Shown piece after piece: positions 7,403 to 16,374 of a stretch of DNA of 64,000 nt. Position 1 is the stretch's first letter. The number at the start of each line of letters is the position of its first letter. Under the pieces are notes generated by a model. The model ran no database searches, was not told the DNA's origin, and saw only the letters and a list, made by a program, of their open reading frames with translations. The position numbers and the translations under genes were made by a program. Where the stretch lies: positions 1 through 64,000 of the forward strand of contig DAOPYA010000002.1 of the NCBI GenBank assembly GCA_035352635.1, in the 5' to 3' direction. This DNA comes from Rifleibacterium sp035352635 (lineage in GTDB: Bacteria; Muiribacteriota; Ozemobacteria; Ozemobacterales; Ozemobacteraceae).

Positions 7403-9526
7403 ATGGTCAGAATCTTTTTTGACTTTGAGAAATCCTGGCGATCTTGCTGGCTGCTTTTGCCTTTGCTAATTCTGCTCTGCATGTTATCGCAACCGGCCTG
7501 TGGCGCAATAGACAGACTACGCGTCGTATGCGATGACAATTACCCACCTTATATTTTCAGAAATCAGAATGGTACATTAACAGGCATCCTGGTTGATCAA
7601 TGGCACCTCTGGGAACGCCAGACCGGCATCAAAGTTGACCTGCATGCCTGCACCTGGTCAGAAGCCATGCAACGCATGCAGGCCGGCGAATTTGATGTTA
7701 TCGATACGCTTTTTTATAGTGACGCCCGGGCGCAGGTCTACGATTTTCTCAAGCCTTATGCCGCTATCGATGTGCCGTTGTTTTTTCACAACGATATTTC
7801 AGGCATCAGAACTGCAAAAGACGCGGTTGGCTTTGCGGTTGGCGCCAAAACCGGCGATAATGTTATCAATATCCTCAAAGATGCCGGGGTCAACAGTATT
7901 GAAGAGTTTCCGAACTACTCTCAGCTCATAGAGGCGGCAGCAGCCGGAAAAATCAAAGTATTCAGTGTTGATCGACCGCCGGCCTATTATTATCTGGCCA
8001 GACTTGGGGTCGCAAACCAGTTTAAGGAAAGTAAACCCCTTTATCGCGGGGAGTTCCATCGAGCGGTTCTAAAAGGGCAGTCCGAACTGGCCGCTATAGT
8101 TCAACGAGGCTTTGACGAGATCCCGGCGGCTGAGCTTGAGGCAATCGATATTGCCTGGCTTGGGCGCCCGGTTGAATCTCGACTTCAGCATTTCTGGGCG
8201 ATTATTTTTTACATCCTGCTGGTGGCTGTAATTGTGATTCTATTGTTAGCGCTCTGGCTGCGCATGTTGCGCAATATGGTGCAGGCCCGCACAGCTGAAC
8301 TGGTAACGACTAATGATTCCCTCACCCGTGAAATCTCAGAGAGAAAAAAGGCCGAAGAAGAAAAAGGTCTTTTGCAGAACCAGTTGCAGCACGCGATGAA
8401 GATGGAAGCAGTTGGTCGCCTGGCGGGCGGCGTCGCCCACGATTTTAACAATCTTTTAACTGCAATTATCGGCAACGCTTCGCTGGTGTCTCTCGATGCC
8501 GACCCTGGCAAAATCGGTGAACATGTCAGGGAAATCGAGAAGGCTGCACGCAGTGCTGCGGTGCTCACTCAGCAGTTGCTGGCTTTTTCGCGCCGACAGA
8601 ATATAGAGCCGCGTGTGATTAATATCAATACGGTTATTCTCGGTCTTGATCGCATGCTGAGCCGCATGGCCGGTGACCATGTTCAGATTCAGTTGAACCT
8701 CGTCTCGGATCTGAGCAATGTTATGCTTGATCCGGGGCAGTTTGAGAGTATTCTTATCAATCTGGTCATCAATGCACGTGATGCCATGCAGAATGGCGGC
8801 AAAATCAGTCTTTCAACAGCCAACCAGATTCTTGAACCCGCCGATTGTGAGCGCCGGCCTGAAGCGCGGCCCGGAAAATACGTTCGTCTTCGGGTCAGTG
8901 ACACCGGGCATGGCATGTCTTCAGACGTAAGAGAGCATCTTTTTGAACCATTCTTTACCACCAAGCCGCGTGGCAGAGGCACCGGGTTGGGTCTGTCGGC
9001 TATTTACGGCATCATCAGTCAGGCAGGCGGTTTTATTGAGGTCGAAACAGAGATCGATCAGGGTACGGCATTTGAAATTTTCATACCGATAACTGACCGC
9101 GAGCCTGTGGCCGAAATTGTTGAAACACATGAAGCAATGCCAGGAGGCAACGAAACGGTCTTGCTGGTAGAAGATGAAGATATCGTGAGGTTTATCAGCG
9201 CCGAGATTCTCAAAAAGCTTGGTTATAATCTGTTACAGGCTTGCAGTGGCGCTGAGGCGATAGCCTTGATGGGTGAGTTTTCGGGGCGTATCGATTTGCT
9301 GCTGACCGATTTAATGATGCCCGGAATGACTGGCCGTGAGCTTGCCGGGAAAATTGCTGAGATTCGCCCCGAAACAAAAATTCTTTATACATCGGCCTGC
9401 GCTGATGACGTTATTGCCGGCCAGGAAATAGCCGACCAGGGTTTGAATTTTATCGCCAAGCCCTTTTCGATTGATTCGCTTGCAACAAAGATCAGACAGG
9501 TTCTCGGAAAGGCATCAGCCATATAA
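7403..9526 (+). CDS. Hybrid sensor histidine kinase with periplasmic solute-binding sensor
   Basis: A 707-residue protein. I take ATG 7403 rather than GTG 7400 because GGAG (7393-7396) is then six bases away. Order: signal/anchor segment (about 12-30); a type-3 periplasmic solute-binding domain (about 35-255; RLRVVCDDNYPPYIF, GEFDVIDTLFYSDAR); a membrane helix (about 267-290); a coiled coil; the HisKA box with phospho-acceptor His346 (GGVAHDFNNLL); the ATPase domain with N box (NLVINARDAM), DTGHGM and GRGTGLGL; and a receiver domain with phospho-acceptor Asp636 (TDLMMPGMTG). The sensor resembles amino-acid-binding proteins, so a small polar ligand is likely. No DNA-binding regulator is adjacent, so the receiver may act through phosphorelay or as an internal brake. 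It converges on the next gene. Confidence 0.9.
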   Translation: MVRIFFDFEKSWRSCWLLLPLLILLCMLSQPACGAIDRLRVVCDDNYPPYIFRNQNGTLTGILVDQWHLWERQTGIKVDLHACTWSEAMQRMQAGEFDVIDTLFYSDARAQVYDFLKPYAAIDVPLFFHNDISGIRTAKDAVGFAVGAKTGDNVINILKDAGVNSIEEFPNYSQLIEAAAAGKIKVFSVDRPPAYYYLARLGVANQFKESKPLYRGEFHRAVLKGQSELAAIVQRGFDEIPAAELEAIDIAWLGRPVESRLQHFWAIIFYILLVAVIVILLLALWLRMLRNMVQARTAELVTTNDSLTREISERKKAEEEKGLLQNQLQHAMKMEAVGRLAGGVAHDFNNLLTAIIGNASLVSLDADPGKIGEHVREIEKAARSAAVLTQQLLAFSRRQNIEPRVININTVILGLDRMLSRMAGDHVQIQLNLVSDLSNVMLDPGQFESILINLVINARDAMQNGGKISLSTANQILEPADCERRPEARPGKYVRLRVSDTGHGMSSDVREHLFEPFFTTKPRGRGTGLGLSAIYGIISQAGGFIEVETEIDQGTAFEIFIPITDREPVAEIVETHEAMPGGNETVLLVEDEDIVRFISAEILKKLGYNLLQACSGAEAIALMGEFSGRIDLLLTDLMMPGMTGRELAGKIAEIRPETKILYTSACADDVIAGQEIADQGLNFIAKPFSIDSLATKIRQVLGKASAI

Positions 9527-9556
9527 AGCATGGCGATAAGGCATTATATTGAGTGC

Positions 9557-11167
9557 TTAGCGGGTATCTTTGCTTTTCAGGCCGCCGCCCCATTTATATG
9601 ATCCGGCGAAGGCATCTTCATCGGCAAAAATGGCGTTTTTCTTTGAAGGCACACCGCGAAGAAAGGCGACGAAATCAAGCTGTCGGTCTTCTTGACCACG
9701 CTTTTCAGAAAAATCTCTGACGATTGAATCGGCGGGAATGCCATAATTGCCAAGGCTCTTGACCATGGGAAAGCGCAAGCCCATGCCGTCGTTGCGGCTG
9801 AAGGCCTTGGTGACCAGTTCGGTGCAGACCAGCGACTGCTCGGTATTGAAGCTGAACTGAAAATCGTATTCGCGCCCGAAGTAAGAGAAGGCCAGCAAAA
9901 TGGCGCGGGCAATCGCGACGGGTTTGAGTCTGGGGCGCATGGCCCCTGCGTAATCACAGTGCAGTGAATGATAGAGCGAATTTAGAACAATACCATCGCT
10001 GATGGCTTCAATGACACGCCGGGGTTTGCCATCAATGCTGTTTGGTGTTTTCCAGGCCTTTACAGCATTTGGGTAATGTTTTTCGAGCAGTTCAGAAAAG
10101 TTTTTCGCATCATTTCTGTGGCACCAGCGAATAACTTCAGGGTCTTTATCGAATGTTGAGTTTATTTCGGTGGGGGTTCCGATGTAGAGAAGCGCATGGG
10201 GCCAGAACCCGGGCAGAAAAAGATTCGAAAGATACCAGTCCTGGCGTTCGACAATGATGTCGCCCGGTTTGAGCATATTGCCGAATTTATCGACCTGTTC
10301 GGTCGAGATCAACCGGTGGTGCTGCTGGCGAATGCGGGCGTCGCCAACCCAGGTGAAAATCTGGCGCTGGGCTGGCAGAAAGAATTCAAGTGAGGCGTTA
10401 ACAATGCTGCGGCTGAGAAATTTCCAGGAGGGGTCGCTGGCAACCTTTTGAGAGAGATTGTCGAGAAATTCCTGGTGGGCTTGCAGGTATTCGCTGACTC
10501 GATCTGGCAAACCTTGATTGTCGGTGCCTGCTGCAGCAGTGATCAGATCTTCAAAGTGCGAAATGCGAAAGCGGTAAAGCTGGGCGAGATTCTCAGCATG
10601 CAGGGCGTGTTTTACTGCCCGATTCAAGGTTGCCGGGGGAAGTTGCAACTCTTTGTTGCCCTCGTTGATTATGTCTTCGAGACCTGCACGTTTAACCAGA
10701 AAATTCATCAGTTCAGACATGGTAATAACTTCAGCCAGTCGTGCTGCTATGCCGAGGGAATAACCGGCAAAAAAGTTCTTTACGCGGTCATTGTGATCGA
10801 ACAGCAGGGGAACTTCATATTTGCTGCTGATAAAATTCAGATCGGCAAGATACGATCTGAAAAGGTTCCAGAATCTAAAAGCCGGTCGCAGGGTTTCATG
10901 GTTGCGCAGGGTGTCTTTGCGTGCCAGGCGATCGAGATAAGAGCCTTCATGCAGCGAGCCTTCACAAAGACGCTGCAGCTTGCCGGCCCGGTCGAAAAAA
11001 AGCTTGAGATCGTCAGTAAGGTGGCGCCGATAAAGACTTTCGCTCGATCGGGTGCCTTCTTTGATGGCCTGTTGCAGTGAAAAGGGGCCGGTTTCAGAGG
11101 CGCAGGCAACAACGGCGAAAACAAAAACAAAGATATGCACGAGAAGAATTCGCTGTGAACACTTCAT
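9557..11167 (-). CDS. Lipoprotein with permuted papain-like (YiiX/YebB, NlpC/P60-superfamily) hydrolase domain
   Basis: A 536-residue protein. The signal peptide ends in a lipobox (FAVVAC, Cys near residue 22), so it is probably anchored to a membrane. Residues 25-290 are helical and unrecognised. From about 300 the YiiX-like fold begins: GDIIVERQDWYLSNLFLPG, then FWPHALLYIGTP with the catalytic His, a middle stretch with VIEAISDGIV, and FNTEQSLVCTELV with the nucleophile Cys. In the family, the permuted order (His before Cys) marks papain-like amidases or acyl-hydrolases acting on cell-wall peptides or lipid-linked groups. All the key residues appear to be present. It stands alone, convergent with the sensor kinase. 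The substrate cannot be read from sequence. Confidence 0.75.
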   Translation of the reverse strand: MKCSQRILLVHIFVFVFAVVACASETGPFSLQQAIKEGTRSSESLYRRHLTDDLKLFFDRAGKLQRLCEGSLHEGSYLDRLARKDTLRNHETLRPAFRFWNLFRSYLADLNFISSKYEVPLLFDHNDRVKNFFAGYSLGIAARLAEVITMSELMNFLVKRAGLEDIINEGNKELQLPPATLNRAVKHALHAENLAQLYRFRISHFEDLITAAAGTDNQGLPDRVSEYLQAHQEFLDNLSQKVASDPSWKFLSRSIVNASLEFFLPAQRQIFTWVGDARIRQQHHRLISTEQVDKFGNMLKPGDIIVERQDWYLSNLFLPGFWPHALLYIGTPTEINSTFDKDPEVIRWCHRNDAKNFSELLEKHYPNAVKAWKTPNSIDGKPRRVIEAISDGIVLNSLYHSLHCDYAGAMRPRLKPVAIARAILLAFSYFGREYDFQFSFNTEQSLVCTELVTKAFSRNDGMGLRFPMVKSLGNYGIPADSIVRDFSEKRGQEDRQLDFVAFLRGVPSKKNAIFADEDAFAGSYKWGGGLKSKDTR

Positions 11168-11244
11168 TTTAAAGCTCCTGTTGACATCTCTTTAATTATA
11201 CCATGTTTGCAGGAACGGGCAAGTAGGGGGAGCATTCTCAGCAG

Positions 11245-11278
11245 AGTCGCGAAGCATAAGGCTGAATGCTTCGCGACT
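11245..11278 (-). terminator. Hairpin downstream of the sodium symporter gene
   Basis: A 12-bp perfect stem (AGTCGCGAAGCA / TGCTTCGCGACT) with a 10-base loop lies 30 bases past the stop of the 11308-12723 gene. No T-run follows on either strand, so it may act as a processing or stabilising hairpin or need Rho help rather than being an ordinary intrinsic terminator. Confidence 0.45.
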
Positions 11279-11307
11279 TGCTGATTATTGCAATGATTTC
11301 ATTGTGG

Positions 11308-12723
11308 TCAGGCAAAAATTCCCTGAAAAAAGACAATGCTGATGGCAATCGGAGCAACCCACTTGATTAGAAAAACCCAGATCGGTGCCAGCGGAAAATT
11401 TATTCTGCCATCGTTGGTGACTTCTTTAATGGCATCAGTGTATTCGAGTTCCCAGGTTATAACCGTCTTGCCGTCATCGGTTTTGTGGATGCGCTGGGTC
11501 TTGCCCAGCCCCCAGACCCAGCCTACAAAAATGCTCAGCAATATGCCCCCGAGCGGCAGCAGTACATTGGTTGCAACAAAATCAACTGAATCAAGGATAT
11601 TTTTGCCCTTGATCAGGGTGATATGCGCCCATGGGCCCTGGCTGAGCGAGCAGGGTATGCCGAGCAGAAAAATAACAGCAGAAATGAGGAGCGTCGATTT
11701 TTTGCGTGTCCATTTCCATTCATCGACCACGTAAGATACGCAGACTTCAAGGAGCGAAATTGATGAGGTAACAGCGGCAAAAAGCGCGAGAACGAAAAAA
11801 GCTACCGCACAGAGGCTGCCAAGTGGCATTTTTGAAAACACCGCCGGCAGGGTAATGAAAAGTAGCCCGGGCCCGGCGCTGGGTGAAAACCCAAAGGCAA
11901 AAACCGCAGGCAGAATAGCCAGACCAGCCAGCAGAGCCACACCGGTATCGATGAGCGGAATAATCATAGAGCTCTGCGGAATATTCTCGTCTTTGCTCAG
12001 ATAACTGCCGTAAGTGATCATGCAGCCCATTCCAAGGCTGAGCGAAAAGAAAACCTGGCCGAGCGCCGATAAAATGACACCGCCGGTTATCTTTGAAAAG
12101 TCAGGAGTTAAAAAGAACTTAACCCCTTCCATGGCGCCGTCAAGGGTGACTGATCTTATAACAACCAGTATAAGAATGATGAAAAGGGCCGGCATCATAA
12201 TTTTTGAGTATTTTTCGATGCCGTTCTGAACACCGCCAATAACGATTCCAAGAGTTATGAGCATAAAGATGGCGTGGTAAAAGATCGGCGACCCGGCCGA
12301 AGAAATGAACTCTGAAAACATACTGCCCAGAACCTTGACATCTGCAGTGTTGAACTGACCTGTAGCGGCTTTGACGAGGTAGCTGATGATCCAGCCGCCG
12401 ATGACGCTGTAGAACGAAAGAATAAAAAAACCCGCCAGAACACCAAGACTGCCAACCCAGGCCCAGCTTGCCTTGATCTTTCGATACGAGCCGATGGCGT
12501 TAAGCTGGGCAAATCTGCCAACCGTTATTTCTGCCATCATCAGAGTAAAGCCAACGACAAACAGAATGACGAAATAAACGGCTACAAAGGCGCCGCCGCC
12601 ATTCTGACCGGCGAGAAACGGGAACTTCCAGAGATTCCCAAGGCCGACCGCTGAACCGGCCGCCGCCATGATAAACCCAAGCTTTGAACCCCACTGATCT
12701 CTTTTGGTTTCGATACTTTGCAT
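11308..12723 (-). CDS. Sodium-dependent symporter, NSS/SNF family
   Basis: The start at 12723 (471 residues) is preferred to an in-frame ATG at 12804 because the family N-terminus begins just after it (KRDQWGSKLGFIMAAAGSAV). The signature GLGNLWKFPFLAGQNGGGAF in the first helix, with its unwound centre, forms the sodium and substrate sites of LeuT-type transporters. About 11-12 membrane helices follow. The length fits bacterial members such as MhsT/LeuT (about 450-510). It should import amino acids or related amines with sodium into the cytoplasm. It appears to be a single-gene unit, with hairpins on its 3' side; there is only a weak AGAGAG ahead of the start. Confidence 0.9.
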   Translation of the reverse strand: MQSIETKRDQWGSKLGFIMAAAGSAVGLGNLWKFPFLAGQNGGGAFVAVYFVILFVVGFTLMMAEITVGRFAQLNAIGSYRKIKASWAWVGSLGVLAGFFILSFYSVIGGWIISYLVKAATGQFNTADVKVLGSMFSEFISSAGSPIFYHAIFMLITLGIVIGGVQNGIEKYSKIMMPALFIILILVVIRSVTLDGAMEGVKFFLTPDFSKITGGVILSALGQVFFSLSLGMGCMITYGSYLSKDENIPQSSMIIPLIDTGVALLAGLAILPAVFAFGFSPSAGPGLLFITLPAVFSKMPLGSLCAVAFFVLALFAAVTSSISLLEVCVSYVVDEWKWTRKKSTLLISAVIFLLGIPCSLSQGPWAHITLIKGKNILDSVDFVATNVLLPLGGILLSIFVGWVWGLGKTQRIHKTDDGKTVITWELEYTDAIKEVTNDGRINFPLAPIWVFLIKWVAPIAISIVFFQGIFA

Positions 12724-12793
12724 GCAATCTCTCTTGTTTAAGTATATACGCCCCTGAGAATCACTCTCTCGAAGCGCCTGCCAGCATACAAAA

Positions 12794-12838
12794 ATCTTCG
12801 GCAAAACGCCAGAAAAAAATCTGTCGTCTGCCGAAGAT
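12794..12838 (-). terminator. Intrinsic terminator of the CigR/RcnB-like gene
   Basis: On the minus strand, ATCTTCGGCA and TGCCGAAGAT pair over 10 bp around a 25-base loop that contains a small CAGA...TCTG inner hairpin, and the stem runs directly into ATTTTTGT. It is 82 bases past the stop at 12921, upstream of the symporter gene. Confidence 0.6.
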
Positions 12839-12920
12839 CTGTAGACTGTTCTTCAGCTGGCAATTTTATGCGAACTTCGCCCCTGAGGGCGGCGAGTTCA
12901 GCTACCGGAATGCCCCGGTT

Positions 12921-13442
12921 CTACCATTTGAGGTCGAAGACATCGGCGATGGTTTTTGTGGCTTCAAGAAGCCTGACGACTTTCCCGCCGACTGTCACCA
13001 GTATGGTTCCTTCGGGTTGAACCGGCAACTGTTGAATAATATACGGGGGTAGCGGTATGGCCTGATCGTAGAATGAATCGGGGAAACGGTTCCCGATAGC
13101 CATTTTGCGCTGCCAGCCCGGTGGGAGTCGTTTGCCGCGTGCCACTTTTTTGGCCAGCCCCGGTGGCAGATTGGTATTTTGTGGCTGCGGTTCTTGGGGC
13201 AATTTAATGATCTGATCGCCGAGGCGCATCAGGGTACCCTTTTCAGGGATTGACAGCTTCACTTTTAGCCAGGGTTCTTTGTCTTCGTTACCCGCAGCCT
13301 GGTGATGAATGACCTTTGTTTCTTCGACGCTTTGCAGGGCCTGCTTTTCATGTTTTTTCGCTTTGCCGGGTTTGGCATCGACGCCTGCGTTAAAGCCTGA
13401 AAGAAGGCTTATTGTCAGCAGGGCAACTGATACTCTCTTCAT
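12921..13442 (-). CDS. CigR/RcnB-like exported protein
   Basis: A 173-residue protein with a signal peptide (about 1-23, ending GVDA). The centre carries the pattern NLPPGLAKKVARGKRLPPGW followed by a second basic unit, then PLPPYIIQQLPVQPEGTILV and a final GGKVVRLLEATKTIADVF. This order (LPPG-AKK-ARG-LPPGW, PLP, LP-PEGT, G-VVR) is shared by small periplasmic proteins annotated as CigR or RcnB-like. Their molecular role is poorly known; RcnB influences nickel/cobalt homeostasis and CigR affects virulence in enterics. AAGGAG lies seven bases before the ATG. The gene sits between the symporter and the polyferredoxin and appears to be its own unit. Confidence 0.65.
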   Translation of the reverse strand: MKRVSVALLTISLLSGFNAGVDAKPGKAKKHEKQALQSVEETKVIHHQAAGNEDKEPWLKVKLSIPEKGTLMRLGDQIIKLPQEPQPQNTNLPPGLAKKVARGKRLPPGWQRKMAIGNRFPDSFYDQAIPLPPYIIQQLPVQPEGTILVTVGGKVVRLLEATKTIADVFDLKW

Positions 13443-13499
13443 GTTTGTTCTCCTTGAATCTAAATATTAAGGCCGATTAACTTATGCAACCGGGCAATC

Positions 13500-14999
13500 T
13501 CAAAACGGAAACTCGTTTTCAGCTTTTTCGGGCAGCTTTTCCTGTTCGGGCATGGTGATAAAAGTCTGTTCTTTAATGGGGTTAACGACGATGGCACGTC
13601 TGGGGCGAACAGGGCAGATATGCTCGCAACTGCCACAGCCTATGCAGATTGAGGGATCGGTCTGGGGGATCATCAGATTGTTGCGATAAGGAACCATTTT
13701 TACCGCCTGGGTTGGGCAGTGTTCGGCGCAGGCCCCACAATCAGTGCCGTTAGTTTCAACCACGCAAATGCTTTTATCGTAAAAGACCTCTCCGATTTTC
13801 AGGAATCTTTTTTGTTCGGAAATTATTGGTCTGATCGCCATAACCGGGCATATCTGGGAACAGAGGTTGCAATTCTGTTCGCACATGCCATGTTCGAAAG
13901 ATAATGAAGGTTGCTGAATGCTGAGCAGGCCAGGTTGGCGACTGGCGGGGCGGATAATCGCTGAGGGGCAGGCAGCAACACACAGATGGCAGGAAATGCA
14001 CCGGGCAGTGAATAAGGCTTGGTTTCCGGCTCCGGGGGGCAGAATGGCCATGAGTGGTTCGGTTGCTGGCAGCAGTTGGCGCGGCAGCAACCAGGCGGCA
14101 GCGGTTGCGGCTACCCCACCGGCAAAAGCGCGGCGTCCGGGCGAAAAGATGCCACATTGTTTCATTGCGCTGCCCTGGGTGAGTTGATAGCCAATCGCTG
14201 AAAATTTGCAAGTGTCGAGACAATTAAAACAGGCAATACAACGGGAATGATCGACAAGTTTTTCTCTGGTGTCTATGCAGCCGGCTTTGCAGACTTTGGC
14301 ACAACTGCCACAGCTGACACATTTGTTGGCGTCAATACTGACTCGCAGTCGTGAGTGTTTGGCAATAAGCCTCAGCAGAGCGCCTACTGGGCAGATTGAA
14401 TTGCAGTAAATGCGCCCCCATATTAGGCAGAGAAAGCTGAGCAGTATCAGTGAAGCGGCGACCAGCGTTGTGTTAAAACTGTCGAAAGCCTTTAAGGAAG
14501 CCTGGCCAAACCAGCCAACTCCGCCGCCCATGATTCCGGCGATGAATTTAAAGATCATGGTTGCCAGGGGTTGAACGAGGTCAGCAAGCAGGCGGCCAGC
14601 CAGCGCAAATGGTTCAATCAGCGACAATGGCAGCAGAATTCCAGCTGATGCCAGACCGATAACTGACCCGGCCAGTAGATAGTGCAACAGAGACAAATCG
14701 GGCAACTGCCCGAAAGATGCTTTTGTGAACAGGCGTTTGACGCGGATGATCGCATCCTGAATCAGGCCGAGCGGGCAAAGGATCGAGCAATATACCCTGC
14801 CGGCAAGGGCTGTTAAAAGCAGAATGCTGGCGATGATCAGCAAAGCAGACCAGAGAAACGGCCCGGCGGCTGAGAGAGAAAACTGTGTAATAAAAGCCGC
14901 GTTGGCCAGACCGCCAAAGCTGTCGAATCTTACGAAGATCAGAATAAATGCGGCAAGCATCACGACGCCGGCAATGCGGCGCAGATTTTTCAAAACCAT
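13500..14999 (-). CDS. Membrane polyferredoxin, NapH-NapG-like fusion
   Basis: A 499-residue protein. The N-terminal half resembles NapH/RdxA: several membrane helices with two GR(V/I)YC-x2-CP motifs (GRVYCSILCPLG and GRIYCNSICPVG), then two 4Fe-4S clusters (CVSCGSCAKVCKAGC, CIACFNCLDTCKF). At R289-R290 an internal SPGRRAFAGG motif with a hydrophobic stretch looks like a Tat signal, and the rest resembles NapG: LPPGAGNQALFTARCISCHL, then CEQNCNLCSQICP, TDCGACAEHCP and CIGCGSCEHICP. It should pass electrons from the quinone pool or a cytoplasmic donor to an exported acceptor. It lies 32 bases after the DUF362 gene and presumably shares its transcript; the nearby tatC may serve it. The terminal enzyme is not in view. 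Confidence 0.85.
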   Translation of the reverse strand: MVLKNLRRIAGVVMLAAFILIFVRFDSFGGLANAAFITQFSLSAAGPFLWSALLIIASILLLTALAGRVYCSILCPLGLIQDAIIRVKRLFTKASFGQLPDLSLLHYLLAGSVIGLASAGILLPLSLIEPFALAGRLLADLVQPLATMIFKFIAGIMGGGVGWFGQASLKAFDSFNTTLVAASLILLSFLCLIWGRIYCNSICPVGALLRLIAKHSRLRVSIDANKCVSCGSCAKVCKAGCIDTREKLVDHSRCIACFNCLDTCKFSAIGYQLTQGSAMKQCGIFSPGRRAFAGGVAATAAAWLLPRQLLPATEPLMAILPPGAGNQALFTARCISCHLCVAACPSAIIRPASRQPGLLSIQQPSLSFEHGMCEQNCNLCSQICPVMAIRPIISEQKRFLKIGEVFYDKSICVVETNGTDCGACAEHCPTQAVKMVPYRNNLMIPQTDPSICIGCGSCEHICPVRPRRAIVVNPIKEQTFITMPEQEKLPEKAENEFPF

Positions 15000-15031
15000 G
15001 ATGACATGCTATCTTTCTTTTGCAAAAGGAT

Positions 15032-15961
15032 TTACATTGTCAGGCGCTCGATGCGCAGCTTGTCAAGACTGTTTGAGCCGCTCCCGAGTTCGAAGGCCTT
15101 GCCGATATAGGCGATATCCTGATGCCCAAGCTCCATGATGCGGGCAGCCGCAGTATCAATGGCAACGATGTCGGTCGACATCAGCAGCATCTTGCGGGTT
15201 ACCAGGTCAGCGGTCGAGACGCCGCGTGGGCCGTTGCGCATCATGACCGTATAGGCGTCGATGATATTGAGAGTGGGCTTTTTGCTGAAGGTGGTGAAGT
15301 CGGCAATGCATTGATGCAGGTCATTGCTGTGGTAGAAGCGGCGGTCAGAGACAACTCCCATCAGGTTCTTCATGGCGGCGGTCATGCGTGCGCCGCCGTG
15401 GTGTTTAAGAATTGGCACGTTGATGATCACATCGCTGTCGAGCCATGCCTGATGCACGTTGGTTGTTTTTAAAACCTTGCCAGCAGGCACTTCGACCTTT
15501 GTATAAAGGCTGGCGTCGTCTGCCATGAGCATTTTGCCGCCGGCTTCCTTGACAGCCTGCTCGATACCGCTATTGCCGTAACAGGCCTGCCAGTGATTAC
15601 AGGTATTGTCAAAAACCCTGACTTCACCGGCACCTGCTTTGATACAAAGTTCGATTATGCGCTTGACCAGTTCTGGCGATGTGTTGGCGCCTTCTTCTGG
15701 CTTCTTGTCCCAGCCGATGTTTGGCTTTACAAGGACTTTCTGGCCTGGTTTGACGAAGCGATCAATGCCACCGGCCGCAGCAATGGCCCTGTCGAACATC
15801 ATGGCAGGAGTGCCGCCGGTTACCCCGATGAGATCAGGAAACGCGGACGAAGTTGCGGGGGCCGCAGCGGTTGCTTCGGCCGCTTTAAGCGACAGCGGAA
15901 AGCGAAGATTATGAGCAGCTGCGAGCGTAGAGAGCAGGGCGATGAATTTTCTTCTGTCCAT
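15032..15961 (-). CDS. DUF362 protein with twin-arginine signal
   Basis: A 309-residue protein beginning MDRRKFIALLSTLAAA, a compact twin-arginine signal, with AGGAGG six bases before the ATG. The body matches the DUF362 family: VLVKPNIGWDKKPEEGANTS, a DNTCNHW segment, VPILKHHGGARMTAAMKNLM and RGVSTADLVTRKMLLMSTD. DUF362 proteins are often fused to or encoded with ferredoxin domains; their reaction is unknown, but the conserved Lys/His/Asn/Asp set suggests a metal or phosphate-binding site. The Tat signal implies that it folds, perhaps with a cofactor, before export. It is directly upstream of the polyferredoxin, so the pair probably forms one redox unit on the outer face of the inner membrane. 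Confidence 0.8.
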   Translation of the reverse strand: MDRRKFIALLSTLAAAHNLRFPLSLKAAEATAAAPATSSAFPDLIGVTGGTPAMMFDRAIAAAGGIDRFVKPGQKVLVKPNIGWDKKPEEGANTSPELVKRIIELCIKAGAGEVRVFDNTCNHWQACYGNSGIEQAVKEAGGKMLMADDASLYTKVEVPAGKVLKTTNVHQAWLDSDVIINVPILKHHGGARMTAAMKNLMGVVSDRRFYHSNDLHQCIADFTTFSKKPTLNIIDAYTVMMRNGPRGVSTADLVTRKMLLMSTDIVAIDTAAARIMELGHQDIAYIGKAFELGSGSNSLDKLRIERLTM

Positions 15962-16091
15962 TTTGCCTCCTGTTGCAGGTCAAGCATCACCGGTTCGCGA
16001 TAAATGCTACAAAAATGATTACATTCGAATTATTTACCTTATAAGGATATAATCCAATTGAACTATAAGTCAAATCCATGAGATTTCCCGG

Positions 16092-16209
16092 CAGCAATTC
16101 TCGGTCAAATGCAACCCGTCTGATAGGCCGAAACTGCCACTTTTAAACGACAACTTGTTAAACAAAAGTGGCTTTTGATGCGAGTTACAAAACTCCCTGA
16201 GAATTGCTG
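16092..16209 (+). mobile_element. MITE-like element, short copy
   Basis: This 118-bp element starts CAGCAATTCTCGGT and ends with its near-inverse CTGAGAATTGCTG (12 of 14 end bases pair). It is flanked by GATTTCCCGG (16082-16091) and GATTTCCAGG (16210-16219), a 10-base direct repeat with one mismatch that looks like a target-site duplication. It is homologous, in opposite orientation, to the 217-bp copy at 31808-32024: both share the ends plus GCAACCCG-CTGATAGGCCGAA and TGATG-GAGTT-CAA-ACTC. The long copy has about 100 extra internal bases. No transposase is encoded, so movement would need one elsewhere. Confidence 0.8.
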
Positions 16210-16231
16210 GATTTCCAGGCAGCAACTCAGG
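16194..16231. repeat. Long imperfect palindrome at the MITE right edge
   Basis: CCCTGAG (about 16195-16201) pairs with CTCAGGG further right, and inside it TTGCTG pairs with CAGCAA around GATTTCCAGG. The palindrome is made partly from the element end and partly from flanking target DNA, so it was probably a property of the target site or was created by the insertion. Confidence 0.6.
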
Positions 16232-16374
16232 GGAAAATGATGATTAGCTGCAAAAATAAGTCTTGGTAATGGTCGCAGAAGGTTTAATAAATTTGTAGGA
16301 AATTTCTCTTGAGTGATAACATGGGGCGTCTGATAATTCTGACGGGCCGAATTCAATAATGACCGGGGGCAAGG

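Larger units (their letters stand above)
15962..16374. other. Divergent intergenic region carrying a MITE copy
   Basis: This 413-base gap between the DUF362 gene and tatC holds a mobile repeat (16092-16209), a long hairpin on its right edge (16194-16231), and A/T-rich flanks where the divergent promoters should be. TTGTAG (16297-16302) with TGATAAC about 15-16 bases later is a possible but unconvincing tatC promoter. I see no protein-coding potential in it; an 83-codon open frame on the minus strand runs through the repeat without a ribosome binding site. Confidence 0.5.

Noticed and set aside
11245..11278. Ordinary Rho-independent terminator in both directions
   Set aside because: The stem is strong but there is no T-run on either strand, so I keep it only as a hairpin with moderate confidence.
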